From the NCBI GenBank assembly GCA_036583965.1, contig JAZBQD010000001.1:24517597-24581596 (forward strand): a stretch of 64,000 bases of DNA. Reading direction: 5' to 3'. The translations under genes and the position numbers were made by a program. This DNA is from Prunella strophiata. Lineage: Eukaryota > Chordata > Aves > Passeriformes > Prunellidae. Positions 45,701 to 59,300 of the stretch are shown in pieces. Every line of letters starts with the position of its first letter. Within the stretch, counting starts at the first letter, position 1. Below the pieces are notes generated by a model that did not search any database, had not been told where the DNA came from, and was given only the letters and a program-made list of their open reading frames with translations.

Positions 45701-48700
45701 AGGTAAGTCAGTGCTGCTGTGCAGGGAGAGCACAGGTGCAGATTATATTAATGCTCAGGGAAAGAGATTCCTTTGATACCTCAGTGCAAAACCTGCTCCC
45801 TCTCAGCTCCACACTGTAAGACTGCAAAGACCTTTTTGGGGATAAAGAGTGGCTCAGGAGTTGTGACTTCTCTCCCTGACTTCCATTTTCCCATTTTCTC
45901 TACATATTCCCACCTCTATTAATCTCATTTTATTTTCCTTCTATTCCTAATTTTGTGTCTGCTATTCAGGCAATTTATAATTCTGGGCTGATGTTTGTCT
46001 TTGGTCTGCCCTTTCTGTTCAGTGAGAAATACAATACTTTTACCTTCTTACTAAACCCCGTGTCAGGAAGATTTAAGAAATATTTACAAACCCTGGCAAA
46101 ACCACAAACTGTTCTAGGTGCCAAAAATTAAAACAACTGAATAACCATCTGGAAATAATAGCAGTAGTTTCACAGTTAACTTATAATAGTCATAGCATGC
46201 CTGAAGCTGCTTATATTTTACCTATAGTAAAATAGCAATTTCTGTACCATACGTGGAGAGGTCAGGCTGCAGTTTGTCAGTTTGTGCTGCCCTTGAAATT
46301 TCTGCCATCAAGCATATTTTAAAAAGGCAAGTTGATGATGCCCTGTGTGGTGACAATGCCTCCATTTCTGTCTGTCAGTAATGGGCAGCGTGTATGGAGG
46401 TATATCAACTTCTTAATTGCATTGTAATGGATCTGGTTTCTTCAGCCTGGATTTGACCTTGAGAGCCCTGAGCCAGCAGGGAGGGGGCACAGTCAGGCCT
46501 GGCTGTAACACATCAGTGGGGTTGGAGGGCACACAGGCAGTGAGGAGGGTGTGACTGACTGACTGACAAGCCCTGGAGCAGCTCAAGGCTTTTGGGACAA
46601 GGCTCAAGCTTTGGTGGCTTTGGGCCCTCTCTCATTTCTTTTCTTGGGTAAGCCCACAAAAGGGACCCTCAATATCTTCTGGGGAGCCTGCCTTTGTATT
46701 TAGCACTCATTTAGAGAATTGTAACATCAAACAAAGACTATGACCAGATCTGCTCTCTGGGTCACCTTGGATGACTTTTTTTACTCTGTGCCATGCATGT
46801 TCCTGCACAGCCCTTTCCCCTGTCCCACTGACAGAGCCATTCCCAGTGTGAACACTTCCAGCAGCATTATTTGCAGCAGGATCATTGCCTTTGCTCCCAG
46901 CACAGCTTTCCAATGCATTTTCTTTGTGTGAGAAGGGGACATGCAGTGTGGTGGTGTGAGTGCAGGTGGTGAGGACAGTGTTGGATGTGGGACTTCTCTC
47001 AGAGGTGCCCCAGGCATGGAGATGCTCCTCATGAGAAGTCCCACACAGCAAGGGTCACCCCTCTGTCTCACAGGGACATCTTTGCCAACTCTTAGAACTA
47101 AAGCAGCTTTTAAAGCTAAAATAGAAGAGCACTTAGGCTCTTTGAACACTGGCAGTACTGCTTGGTGACAAATTTGGTACTTTCCCTGCTAGCCTGTCAT
47201 TCAAAATATTTTAGCCTGCATTCTTGCCTCACCTGCTGTGTACTCTGTGTTTTAGAAAGAAGAGGTTCCTCCTTCCGTTGCTGCTATCCAAAGGACAAAA
47301 CAGCAGCCAGCATGACTCTTGTCTCCTCTGTCACAGGTATGAGGAAAGAGGGAACCTTTAATAATGGAGATTTAATTTGTCATATGTGATTTTGCAGAGG
47401 ATGAACAGGCTTATTTATAATGCTGTAAAGGAGCTGTGCTAGGGATGGTGGTACAAGAAGACATGTAGTGGAATGAAATAATGGTGCTTTCAGTTTAAAC
47501 AGGGATCTCAGCCCCCTCCAGTCAGCCCAAAGAAAATGCAGTGTGTAACATCTAATTCTGTATTGAGGAGTTTGGGGAGGAATTCCTCATACTCGTGTGT
47601 CCAACCACAGAGCCTTTGGGAAGCATTCTCTTTACTACACTGAGGGAAAAAATCCATTCTTTCACCTAGGGATGAGAACTTGCACAGTTAGTGACTTCCC
47701 CTGTGTCACAGAGTGGGTGTAAATGAGAGCTTGGGCTGCCAATTCGTGAATGAATTGGTCTTGAGACTTTACCTGTGTGCCTGCAGCTCCTCCTGCACTG
47801 CAGTCAAGTCTCCTTGCAGACCATGACCCCCTTGTCCTCCCTCTCCTGCAGCAGGGTGGGGTGGGGATGCCAGCTGGCACCCAGACACTGAGCTGAGCTC
47901 TGCTGTGGGCAGGCTCAGTGGGAAAAGCTGAGTCACTGATCTGCTCTTCAGAAGAGAGAAGATCAAGTAGGAGGCAAGGCTGCTTCCTTAAGGCTTTCAT
48001 TTAGATGGATGCATTGTGAAATGAATGATAATCACTTAATCTGCTGCTGCCCATGCTCTGTCTCAGGACATTTATCAGTGTTATGTGAGATGGACTGGTG
48101 AGCAGATTTGTACAGCACAGCTTGATGTTGAGAGTCCATTAGATTTTCATCATTTATTCTCTTTATTGATTCACTGTTACACCACACTGCTGCTTCTCAG
48201 AAATCAGGTAGTGCCCTTAAAAAAAAATTAGTTCCTCAATATCCTGACCTCCACTGAAGTTCTAAATTTCTGTGATGTGTTTCCAAACAGGTCCTCAGCT
48301 CTTTGATCTTTTTTTCTGACATCAGGTAAGCAACTTGAACACAAATCAGATCTCTGTTTTGGACATGCCTGAGGCCACATTGCACTGCAAGCCTTAAATT
48401 CAGGCCTTGGGTTCCCAATACTTCATTCTTCCCTCCAATTCACTTTCTTCTTTGCTTCTCTGGGTGAGAGATCTCTGTATTTCTGTTCTCCTCCCAGTAC
48501 AGCTCTCACTCCAGTCAGGTTTTGATAAGGATAGCAACAAATGCCCCATCAGCACAGCCAGAGGCTGTGCAGAACCTGCTGCCATGTAGGAAAAGGGCAC
48601 AAGGAGGATATTGCAGACTGGATGGAAGTACCCTGAGGACTCTGAAAGGATCACCTGGTATAAACAGTTTAAATAGTTTTGAAAGTAATTTTCAGACAGT

Positions 48701-51700
48701 GAGGCTATGCAGTCTCATTGCATTTAGTAAAAGCACACTGCTTGCACTCTGTGTGGAGGTGAAGCCACTCTGCAGAGCAGTTTGCTCCTGGCAGCCCAGG
48801 GGAAGGATGGCCATGGTCTGGCTGCATCTGATGCCATTGTATTTGTCATGTCTTTCTGGAGATGTCTTTCATGTCTGCTCTGGGGATGGATATAGGATAT
48901 CTATCTGCAGAGCTGCCAATCAATAGCTTTCAATGATATTCACCTAATTTTTAGGCTAGAGAACAACCACAGTGCACAGGAGATAAGGACAAGCCAGTGA
49001 GTTAGCTTGGTGTGTTTTGCTGCTATCTCTCTGTCCATGCTGTTCTGAGGCTCAGACACAAAGTGTCTGGAGAGTTCACTTATCTTTCTGCTGGATACCT
49101 AACTGCTGAGTTTTGTATGGTAATTAATCCTTACCAGTCCCACTAATGGTCCTGATGAGCCTCAGCAGGGGCTCACCCACAGCCCCTGCCATGCCCAGGT
49201 GATCTGTTTAGGCTCAGACTTGGGCTGGCACTTCTGGCCAGAGCCCTGGTGCAGAAATGCTGATCTCTGGCCCATTTGTGCCTGTGCCTGGATGTTTGGG
49301 TTTCTGCACTCCACAAGGTGAATGTTGCTCTGCTTTGTCTCAGTGCTGCCAGGAAGGCTTGTGGAGCAGCACCAGGTTTGCAAAGGCAGCAGCCTTTGTG
49401 TTTGCAGCCAGCCAGGCACTGCCCAGGAGTGCTGTGTGCCACTTTGGAGAGCTGTTGACATGGAGCCTGGGAAGATGAGGCTCTATAATGTATTCATTGT
49501 ACTCACATCTCAGCAGCTGTAGTTCCCTTTTGGTCTGACTCCTTACAGGTGAAGGGGAAATGGATTGAACTTCTGTGGATTCACAGCTACTTATTGCTGG
49601 GTCCCAGTTTGACAGCTGGAGGAAAATAGAGGAATTTACCCATTCTTTAAATGAAGCAAAAGAACAAAAATCAAATTTTGTATCAACCCTCACAATTACA
49701 ACTGTGCTGGGCTCTCTTTTGGCTCAGACATGGAAAATGTGTCCACGTGCAAGAGTCTGGAAGTAGTTGACACACCTATTGTGCATCTGTCTTTACAAGC
49801 TAATTCCTGCAAGTCTTTCTGTTCCTCAGCATCCCTGCATATGCCTTGTGAGCCTGCCCAGCAGGTGTGTGAATGCTGCTGGTTTGCTCTGTCACCAAAA
49901 CCTGGCACACACACACACACAGAGTGGGCAGTGAGAACTGCTCCGGAGCCTGCCGCTCGCCCTTGGCGTGTCAGTGTTTCCTGTCAGGCTGTCACAGGAC
50001 ACAAATAACAGGCAGAAGGGATGCAGACAGGGGCAGTGACCTTGGCAGGCTGTTTTCCCAAAAGGCCTGGGGCCAGCCTCTGCTCTCAGACACTCACCAT
50101 TTGTTGGCAACAACCATTTCCAGTGGGATTGACAGGGAAAACCAACAGTGAGCAGGGGATCCATGAGCAGATGCACTGCTGTGGTCAGAGCAAAAAGCAG
50201 CAGTTAAATTTGATATTCAGCTTGCCAAATTAGCTCAGCTGAAAGTAATTTTGCAGCAACTGTGCACAAACTCAGCAGGCAGTGGTCCTGGAGGTGAATT
50301 TGAATTACTTGATAAGTGCTCAGCAAGTCTCTGTCTGCCTTTTATGTTTAGGGAATCATATTCCTAAATTGCCTTACTCTGTATGCTTCTTATTTTGGGT
50401 ATGTACTTTGTAATTGGGAGTGAAGGGCCAGAGTCTTGGCTCTTAACTGGAGACAGATTTTGGTTGCTGCCTTTGAAATTTTCTCCAAGTGGGATAGTGT
50501 TCCTTCATGGAAATATTGATATTGTTTGGAAGGGAGGAAAATACTGCCCCATATCAGCTGTGAATAGTAATAACACCTCTGAATAGGAACAGGTTCTTAA
50601 GTTATTTTTTCCTTCCTTTTAGATTTGATCAGACTGGTCCAGGATTTTTTTCTATAAGCTTGTTGTTGTTCTTTCTAGAAAAACATTTTTAAACCAGAAA
50701 ATGTCAGTCACACTTGAATATCTGCAGTTCAAATGCCACAGGGATGGATATATTCATGTTAAAAGTCTTTGTGCATTCATCCCTCATGAGATCTAATGTC
50801 ATGTGGTCTATTTGAATCATCCCAAACAACCAAATTGGCTTAATCAGTAAAAAATTGCATAATTATCCAGTGTGGTTTATAATTAAGGGTAAATGCTTGG
50901 AAGAAGCTCCTGTGCAGCCTGTGGTGAGGAATGCTGCAGAGGAAGGGTAGAAGAGGATGAATGTGCTGGGTGGAGAGCCTGGGCTCCCTGATGCAGCCTG
51001 AGCCACTGTTTGGAGGTGGGAGCAGGCTGCTCAAACAGGCAAGTGTTTTATTTACTGTGCACCACACTGAGCATTTTGCTTCCTTTCAAATGCCTTCTGC
51101 AGCAACTCAGATGTGATGTCAATGATTAATTACCATCAAGTGTTATCACTTGGCCTGGGTTTGTCCTGGATCTGTACATGCAGCTATGCCATGGTGCCTC
51201 CTCAGGGAGTTTTAATTTCCAAACAAAGTTCAGGCAGGATGCAAAAAGTATAATTCAGGATGGGCCAAGAAAAATAATCAAGGGAGGTTAGGTATTTATG
51301 CCAAAAAGCAGCCTTCCCACAGACAGACTTGGAAGGTGGGTGTGGAGTGAGGCTGCCCTGCCTGGCCCTTCCTCAGTGTGCAAAAGTGGAACATGCTGGG
51401 AGAGCTTAGAAACTGGAGTTCAAAGTTTCTCTGCCTTTTTTTAAAGCAGTGAGCCCTACTCTCAGCTAAAGGTGAGCAGAAAGCTGCCAGGGCAGCCAGG
51501 CTGTCCAGTCCCATCCCCTCACTTGGCTCAGTGTGTGGTTTGGTGCCTCTGGTGCCTCCTGTGTGTCTGACAGCCTTCCCTCCACTCCGTGTCACACTGC
51601 ACTGGACACTTCTTTCTCTAGGCCCAGCCTGTTGAAAGGGCAAAGGGGATTAAAAGGAAAACCTTGTAGTTTTGTTCCTTCAGAGCCTGGCAGCCAGCTG

Positions 51701-54000
51701 GCTCTGCACTCCTGAGAGCCATGAAATGGGGCACTAAGTCTGCCCTTGGCCTTGAGCACTAATTCCCTTTCCCCAGGGACAGCATTGTGCCCATTTCCTA
51801 AAAGCTTCTTAGGGCCAAGAGGTACCAGAGGGCTCAGGCTCTGCTCTCCCCCAGTCCTCCCAGCCCTTGCACAGCCAGGGCTGTGCCAGGGGTTAAACAG
51901 CAGCACAGGGAACCAGGGGCTGGGCTTGTTTTACTGCTGGGTTTGGATGGGCAGGGAGTGCTGGAGGCACTTGGGTGTGGGAAGGCTGCTCTCAGCTGTG
52001 GAGATGGGGGATTTGGGGAAGGGCAGGGAGAGATCCATTTTGCTGGGTCAGATCTGTGTTACCCCTTCCTGCAGGATGGGTGGACAGCAAAGCATCTTGC
52101 AGTGTCTGCCCCTGTGCCCTCCCTGTTGTGTGGTAGTGCAGCTCCTTCAGGGGATGGGATACCCAAAGGCTGCCCAAAAATGCACAGAAATGAGTAGAAA
52201 TGAATATTGGCAGGTCCAGCTCCTCTGGAATCCTGGGTCTCACTTCTGTGAAGCTTTCACTTAACTCCAGTTGGACATGGAGGACTCAGATGTTGCAGGC
52301 ACTGGAGCAGGGCAGCAGGCACAGAACAGAAAAGAGCTTTTTTAGATGTTCCACTGGTATCATCCTGTTTCTCTACCTAGCACAAAGCTCTCCCAAGACC
52401 TCTGTCCTAATCTGATTTTTAATTCACTATATCAGCTTGGTTGCAGAGAGAGTAGAGAACAGTTTGGGTTTCTTTGAATTCCTCAGATTTTCTAGTCAGA
52501 GATTCACAGAGGAAACTCATACCTGAGCCATTGGCATTGCCTGTTACCTCCTGTGTTCCACTCTCCCTTCCCTGGCAGCTCATCCACACAGATTAATTCC
52601 TGTGGGGCTCTCCTCCTCCCTCTCTGGGGCTCATGGCTGTCCCCAAATCTCTGCTGTGAGCAGGTCTCCATGGGGGTTTCAGCTCCAGCAGTATATTTAT
52701 GAATAAAAAAGTCAAAATACAAGTGAGAGATGGGGCTCATTCTCCCAAAATGCTGTAAGGAGTTTGCTGAAGCTGTGTGTTCTCTGGTGCCAGGCAGGGA
52801 CCTGTGTCCCCAGATCCATGTGCTGATGGCCATGAATGTCACCTGCCAGCCCTTGCAGATGAGCTGGAGAGAAATGTGGTGTCTTTGTGGCCAATCTGAG
52901 AGCCCCAAGGGATGTGCTGCACCAGAAGGTCCTGCAGTGAATCCCTTGTCTGGCACTGATGGGAGCACAGCAGCCCTGAATGAATTAAATGTGCCCTCTC
53001 CAGTAAAAATTGGGTTCCTTAATGGAGATGCAAGGGAAGTTCTCAAGCTTCTCAATGTTTAAAACAAAATCTGCCTGCTTGTTAGCTGTGATTTGTTGTT
53101 TTTGCTTGGGTCCTACAAATGGGATGGATTCAGGAGGTTAAGCCCTGCTGAGCTGCTGCTGCTCAGCTGGATGATATTAGGAGTTAATCCCTGTGCATGG
53201 TTCCCTGTTCTGTAATGCCTCTCAAGCCTGATGATTGCAGCTGTGCTTTAAAAGCTTTGTTTTTTAAAGATAATCTGGTGGAAATATGAAACTGGTAGAA
53301 ATAAATATTCTCTTCTTTCCATAGAAGAGACACAGTGTTTGTTTCCATATTTAAACTTTTCTTTGAACTGGCTTGCAAAACAAATTCAAGATTGACTAGA
53401 GCCTTCCAGTGATGACTTGTAAAATTCAAATCTGTGATAGATGATGCAACTGGTAATGTTTCCCACAACTGCTACCAGTAATTAGAGGCTCTCCTTCACA
53501 TGTTTAATGACCATTTTGTTTCGTGGCTACTCAATAACTCTTTTGTTCCCTGTGGTTTGTCTTTGTGCTGCTGGCAGTTAGCAAGGCAGGTTTCTGGGAG
53601 CCCATGAACTGCTAGGTGTTTTAAGCAGCTCATCAACCAGGTAATTTTGTTGCCTTCTGGCTGTGAGATAATTAAATATATGTCTGACAAATCTACCCTG
53701 TAGGGTGAAACTCCAAGCATGTGCATTGGTTGACCCAGGGGTCCCAGCAAGGGTTATTCATTCAATTCCCCTGATAACAGAAGGTTTTGGGGATTTGCTG
53801 CTGATGGGAAATCCTTGTACCAGGGTTCTGAGCCATCCACCAAACAGCTGATCCACTCATCCTGCCTAACCTTCATGTTTCCATCTGTGTCACAGGACTC
53901 AGAGGGTGGAAAGCAGCAGGAAAATAACAGACTTGCTCTCTTTGAAGAATTGTGGGAACACTGCAATGCCCTGAGTGTTTGCAACATGCCTCTGAGCTAA
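42716..54000. other. Intergenic DNA without recognised genes
   Basis: In about 11 kb I recognised no exon, tRNA or complete repeat. It contains a short two-copy 13-bp repeat (GGATACTAAGGAT-type) near 43022-43047 and a short CA run at 49907-49920. The open frame of 183 codons on the minus strand at 52504-53055 overlaps another frame on the plus strand and shows no family resemblance. Confidence 0.45.
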
Positions 54001-54010
54001 ATATCAATTA

Positions 54011-54061
54011 AAGTAAGCTTACTTTTGAAGGAAAGCCAGAGCATTGCTAACTCTGGCTTTC
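54011..54061. repeat. Adjacent palindrome and stem-loop
   Basis: AAGTAAGCTTACTT (54011-54024) is a perfect 14-bp palindrome. Six bases later GAAAGCCAGAG (54031-54041) pairs perfectly with CTCTGGCTTTC (54051-54061) across a 9-base loop. Two inverted repeats so close together are unusual in otherwise plain DNA. They precede a long poly-A tract by about 40 bases. No known RNA family was recognised. Confidence 0.6.
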
Positions 54062-54101
54062 TTTGGAATTCTCGTGAGTTTTATTTACAGCTTCTGTGTT
54101 G

Positions 54102-54129
<28 letters not shown>
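54102..54129. repeat. Poly-A tract of 28 bases
   Basis: An uninterrupted run of 28 A. Avian CR1 elements do not end in poly-A, so this is not the tail of a normal CR1 copy. It may be a simple slippage repeat or the tail of a small retroposed RNA (see findings). Confidence 0.95.
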
Positions 54130-54132
<3 letters not shown>

Positions 54133-55684
54133 ATAATTCCATATGGCTTGCAGAGAAACATGACCTGAGCAAATGTTAATAACTGCAGAGTCAGAAAGCA
54201 GAGTAAAGGGTTTAGTATAGGTAAGCAGGCCTGTCTTTTAAGTTTGAGCTAAAATGCAAAAGTCTCTAGAACACTGTGGCCTTGCTGTGGTCTGTCAGGA
54301 GCTGTGAGGGTACCAAGGAGCTCTCTCTCCTCCCTAACAGTATTTATCAGTAGATAAATTAGTTTTAACAGTACCAGCTGTTACTCTGAGCTCTTTGTGG
54401 GCACATGCTCTGTGTGGAGAGGTGAACTCTGCAGGCACAAGGCAGTGGGGCTGGTTTCAGATCTCTGTGATCTGTAAGTCACTCCAGCAATTCTGAGGGC
54501 CTGGCTTTCAGTTTAGGAATCCTTTAGGGTGACCAGTGCCAGGAATGAAGCAGAAAGTAACAGAAATGGTGTTTGGAAGGGAAGTGACAGAGGAGAAACA
54601 GATGGGAAGGGGAAAAATCACCTTATTCCTATGTCATTCATATGTTTCAATTGGTATTTTTTTATGTGTTTCCTTGATTCTTTTTCCACTCCTCCCTCTG
54701 CTCTCCTTTTCTGCTTCTCACCTGCTTAGGTTCAAATATTTGATAAAAAACATTTGTTGCTACTTTTTATCTGCAGAAATGCATAGATGAGATTAGAGTT
54801 TAAGGCACCTCTGGTCTAGGTTGGAGTTTGTGTAACTAGAATAGATTACCAGCATGGAAATTTGGCCAAGAATATATTGGCTCTTCTGCTGCTAGACAAT
54901 AGTTGGTCTTAGAGTTCATGAATTTGACTTGGCTGGGCCAAGTGGGAGGGTAATGGTGCTAAACATGAGACTTTGGGCTGTTTTTTTTTTAGTGGGAATA
55001 GCTGTAACCTGAATCCAGTCCCCAGCACCTCCCTGGGTGGCTGTGTGAGAGCCTTTAGGGAGTAAATGTGCTGCTGGAAGGTCCCTGCTGCTGTCCTTTG
55101 CCAAACCTGGGGCTCCAGCAGGTGCTGCTGCCTGCTGAGCACTCAGCTCTTGGTGTCAGACTTGAGCTCCCCTGGGAGAAGCCTGGGGGAGATTCCCAGA
55201 GATTTCACCTGCAGGAGGTGACCTCCCATCCCCTGGGCCTCAGGTACCACACCTGGAAATGAAAGGCATTGTACTGAAGAGGAGAGAAGCACATCTGGGA
55301 AAAGAAACAGAACTTTCTGCCAGCCCAATTTATAGAAATGATGTGCTTGTTATTTAACAGGAGGGGATCTTCACTGTAAGACTTAGTGGAAAAGTGCTTC
55401 AGCATGCTGTGCCAGGGGAAGGTGTCAATAATGAAAATTTTTGAGCTCTTGTTGGCCACATGTGTGGTTTCTCTTCTGCTCTGAGGTGTAGACTCTCTAC
55501 TGTAATACTTCCAAAAGGGAGGAAAGCAATAAACTTAGGCAATCAAAGCAGTAATAGTGGCAGTTCAGGTACACTCTGTGCATTTTTAAGAATGCAGCAA
55601 GGCAAGAGTGATATAAAGGTTCAGAGCTGTAAGTCTGACTTCAACCACCATTTGTTCTGCTTGAAGGAGTGGTTCAATAGTTTT

Positions 55685-56300
55685 TTAACCATATCCTGGG
55701 GTGCATCAGGCACAGCATCACCAGCTGGTCAGAGGAGGGGATTGTCCTGCTCTGCTCTGCTCTGCTCTGCACTGGGGCAGCCTCACCTTGAGAGCTGGGC
55801 ACAGTTTTGGGCACAACAACATGAGAAAGGTAAAAAATTATTAGAGAGTGTCCAAAGGAGGCCATGAGGATGGGGAAGGGCCTTGAGGGGAAGCCATGGG
55901 AGGAGAGGCTGAGGTGCCTTGGTCAGCTCAGCCTGGAGAGGAGGAGGCTGAGGGGAGACCTCACTGCAGTCACAGCTTCCTCCTGAGGGGAAGAGGAGGG
56001 GCAGGCACTGATCTCTGCTCTGTGGTGACACTGACAGGAGCCAAGGCAGTGGCCTGGAGTTGTGTCAGGGCACATTGAGGTTGCACATTAGAAAAAGGTT
56101 CTCCATCCATTGGGTGGTTGGGCAGTGGGACAGGCTCCCAGGGCAGTGGTCACAGCTCCAAGGCTGGCTGAGTGCAAGAAGTGTTTGACAATGCCCTTGG
56201 CACATGGTGTGACTCTTGGCATTGTCCTGTGCAGGGCCAGGAGCTGGACTTGGTGATCCTTGAAGGTCCTTTCCAGCTCAGCTGATTCTGTGCTTCTACA
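55685..56300 (+). mobile_element. CR1 LINE 3' fragment (sense)
   Basis: The sequence follows the last 600 bases or so of a bird CR1, including part of the reverse-transcriptase reading-frame end and the 3' UTR. It starts near CCTGGGGTGCATCAGGCACAG, then GAGAGTGTCCAAAGGAGG, then CAGCCTGGAGAGGAGGAGGC. It continues with GGGGAAGAGGAGGGGCAGGC and AAAAGGTTCTCCATCCATTG, and ends GGAGCTGGACTTGGTGATCC followed by TTTCCAGCTCAGCTGATTCTGTG. It is 5'-truncated and its frames are broken by substitutions and small indels. It is less diverged than the antisense copy at 10.5-11.9 kb, so it belongs to a younger CR1 wave. Confidence 0.88.
55747..55770 (+). repeat. (TCTGC)n expansion inside the CR1 fragment
   Basis: Nearly five TCTGC units occur where CR1 copies usually have about two (CGCTCTGCTCTGC). 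It is a small microsatellite that grew from the element's own sequence after insertion. Confidence 0.75.
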
Positions 56301-59300
56301 ACCTTGGTTGAATGATGGCTACTTCAAAGGAAATTATGATCCTCTAATTTGCTGAACTTCAAGTACACCATTGACACAGTGGACAAAGGCATATTTTGCT
56401 TGTGATCTCAAAAAAAAAATCTGTTGCCAAAACCACTTCTAAGAGCTTATCAAAGTACTAAGCTCTTATGGATTAAAGCAATGTCCTGGTTTACCTACAG
56501 GTTAAAAGATAAATGATGAAAAGCTTTTTAGTTAAATTTCATCACAAAGCTGCATTAACTATGACATACCTCAGGATGTTAAGACCCCTGTTAAATTGCA
56601 CAATGTGCAAGGAACTGTTTTTTTTTGAGGTTAAAGGAGATAGACATGATAGGAATTCCAAGGAGCTTTCAGATCTCAGTGCTTTCCATTGGCAAATTAA
56701 ACACAGAATCAATAAACGCTATATAATGCCAAAGGAAAGAAGTAACTAATTTAAAACATGAGCACTGAAGAGTTGTTAACTGATTAATGAAAGGCTTAGG
56801 AAAAGGTTTGAATGCTGCTGTGCATTGCTCAGCAAACTGTGTGACAGGTCAAGACAGACAGGTAGCTAACACATGCAGGGCAGAAAAGGGGGCTGGGTAT
56901 GTGCCATAGCATGGGAGAGCTCTTACCTGATGCCACATTTGGTCCTCAGCAACCTGGGAGGTGCATTAGAAAATGAAAATAACTTACATATCATATCATA
57001 GGGCAGACAGAGCTTTTTGGGATCATTGCACAGTGTCCCCAGAGTGTTTGGATTGTGTCACACCCTGGCCTGGGGCAATGCACACATTCACTTCAGACTT
57101 GTGCTTGTCTATCTTCATTTGACATGACTGTCCAACAGCTTGGCTGCTTTTTGTGAGCCTGCACAGCTTTTCCCTGAAATGGGAGAGAGAATGCAAGGGG
57201 AGGGGTCTGCTTTTACCTTCACCCACTCGTGCCAGGGATGGTTCTTTCAAGGGCAAGCAGACACTTCTGGTTGTTTCAAGGGCAAGCAGACACTTGTGCA
57301 TCATCAGCTGCCAGGCCAGCAGGGAGGCTGCACTGGATCAGGAGCTGAGCCTAATATATAAAGGTAATAAATAAAGGTAAACATTTTGCTCTGCTTGGCT
57401 GGTGACTCTCCTGAGCCAAGCCAGCTGTGCTGGCAGTTTGAAGGGACAGGTGAAGTCTTCACCTTGATCATGTTTGTGGTGCATTGAAGGCTGCTGGATT
57501 GGGGCTGGCCCTTGGGTCTGCTCAGTCAGTGTGGATGGAGGTGCCTGTCCCTGTCACCTGATCCAAACCCTGCAGGGGTGGGGAGGTGCCTCCTGCCTGC
57601 TCACTCACCTTCTGGGCTCCTGCTCTAGGAGTACAGCTCATGGCAAGAAACCTTCACACACAAGGGCTGCTGAGCATTTTCTCCCTTAGAAGGTTTTGCT
57701 GTAGAAAGGGGAGAGAAGGGAAGATGAGGCTTTGATGTGATTCATGAACATTTCTCCTTGGGAAGGCAGGAGGAAGGAGCAAACGCCTCAGGCTTTCACC
57801 ATTCTTTCCAGGTGACTAAGCAGCAATTTTATTTTTAACAAAAGCTAATGCTAGGCAAGTGAACAGAGCTGATGGTACATCTGAGAGCTCCCTGTGTCAC
57901 TTCCTGCATGGTGAAAATCTGCTTAGGCTGTGGGAGATGCATTGCTTTGTGCTGTATTGATTTTTCTCCTTCGGGATCAGTGTGCCTGTGAGCTTTCTCC
58001 CCTGTAGACAGACTAGGTCATCCCTGCTGAAGGTCACCGATGTTTTTCCATCATCTTTTTCCTTGCTGGAGGTTGGGGTTTTAGCTTTCCCTGTCTGTGC
58101 TTGTTTTGGCCAGCAGAGGGTACTAAATGAAAGGTTAATAAAGGGAAAAGTTTTCTCATGCTGTCAGGTTGGGCTCAAAGTTTAGAACAAAAGCTGTGCT
58201 TCTGATAATGGAGAGGCTTCCAACAGACAAAACCCAATTAGAAATGCTGATATCCTCAAATTGGCTTTCTGTGCAAATTTGCTTTGGTTTATGATTAGAA
58301 CGTTTGAATTAAAAAATTGCTAGTCATGTAAATGACTGCTGGTTTTATTCAGTATTCCATTAGCAGTGTATGCTGTTTCATGTCCTTGATGGCATCTTTT
58401 GTAGAAATTAATAATTGATAATAAGAAGGCTTTTTGTAAAAATGAAGTGATAAAAGCAGTCATGAAGTGATTTCATTTGGGAAAAAAAAAAATTACTTTA
58501 AAGAATGCATGTTTCAAGCTAGTGCTTGAAAGCATCAATCTGAAGTGTTTATCCTGTAAGATTAACATGGAATTTTCACTCGTTATTTTTATCCTCTTGC
58601 CACTTCACTTCCTCTTATGTCAGAGCTGCTGTAATCCATCTCTCATGGCCAGATGTTGCCTGTCCTGCACTGGGAGGAGCATTAGACCCCCCTACTCTGC
58701 CTCTTGCCAGGCTTTTCACACAAGCTTGGACCAAGAGCAGGCTCTGCCTTTCCCTGCCCGTTGCTGCCCATTTCTGGGAGCCCCAGGCATGGCCTCACCA
58801 TGTTAGTCCCTCTTCCTCCTAACATGCAAACTCCTCCTGGCTGGAGGAAATGCAGATTTGAGCTCCTGGGAGGATGCTCTGTGCCAGCAGCACTGTGTCC
58901 CCTCTGTGTCCCCTCAGCCAATGCAGCCTGGGTGGCATCTGGAACGTGGTGACACAGGGATGAAGCAACAAGTGTCCCTGCTTTAGCTCATTCTCTGGCA
59001 TCTCCATGGGTTTGAGCTCCCCCTGCCCTGCCACCTCTGCAAAACAAAGGTTAATGCTGTAATGGATCACTGCAAAGTTGTGACCTGCATTAATATATAT
59101 ATATATTTAAATGTTATTGCCATTTTGTGGACTTCTTCCAGTCTAACCTTGTATTCCCATCTGGGAGTAACTACATGTGGAAGAGTGAAATATAACATTT
59201 GCCAGGAAAAAAATAGAGCTTTCAGGATACATTGTTAGAAAAACAGGCAAGAAAGAAATAATTGGTGGCATTTTTCCACTGGAATTCTAATACAAGTTTA

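Noticed and set aside
52504..53062. Overlapping open frames of 183 and 110 codons on opposite strands
   Set aside because: They have no family resemblance and compete for the same DNA. They are best explained as chance in G+C-moderate sequence.
56470..56500. TGTCCTGGTTT as the start of an endogenous retrovirus LTR
   Set aside because: Only the first 11 bases match the familiar avian LTR start, and nothing LTR-like follows.
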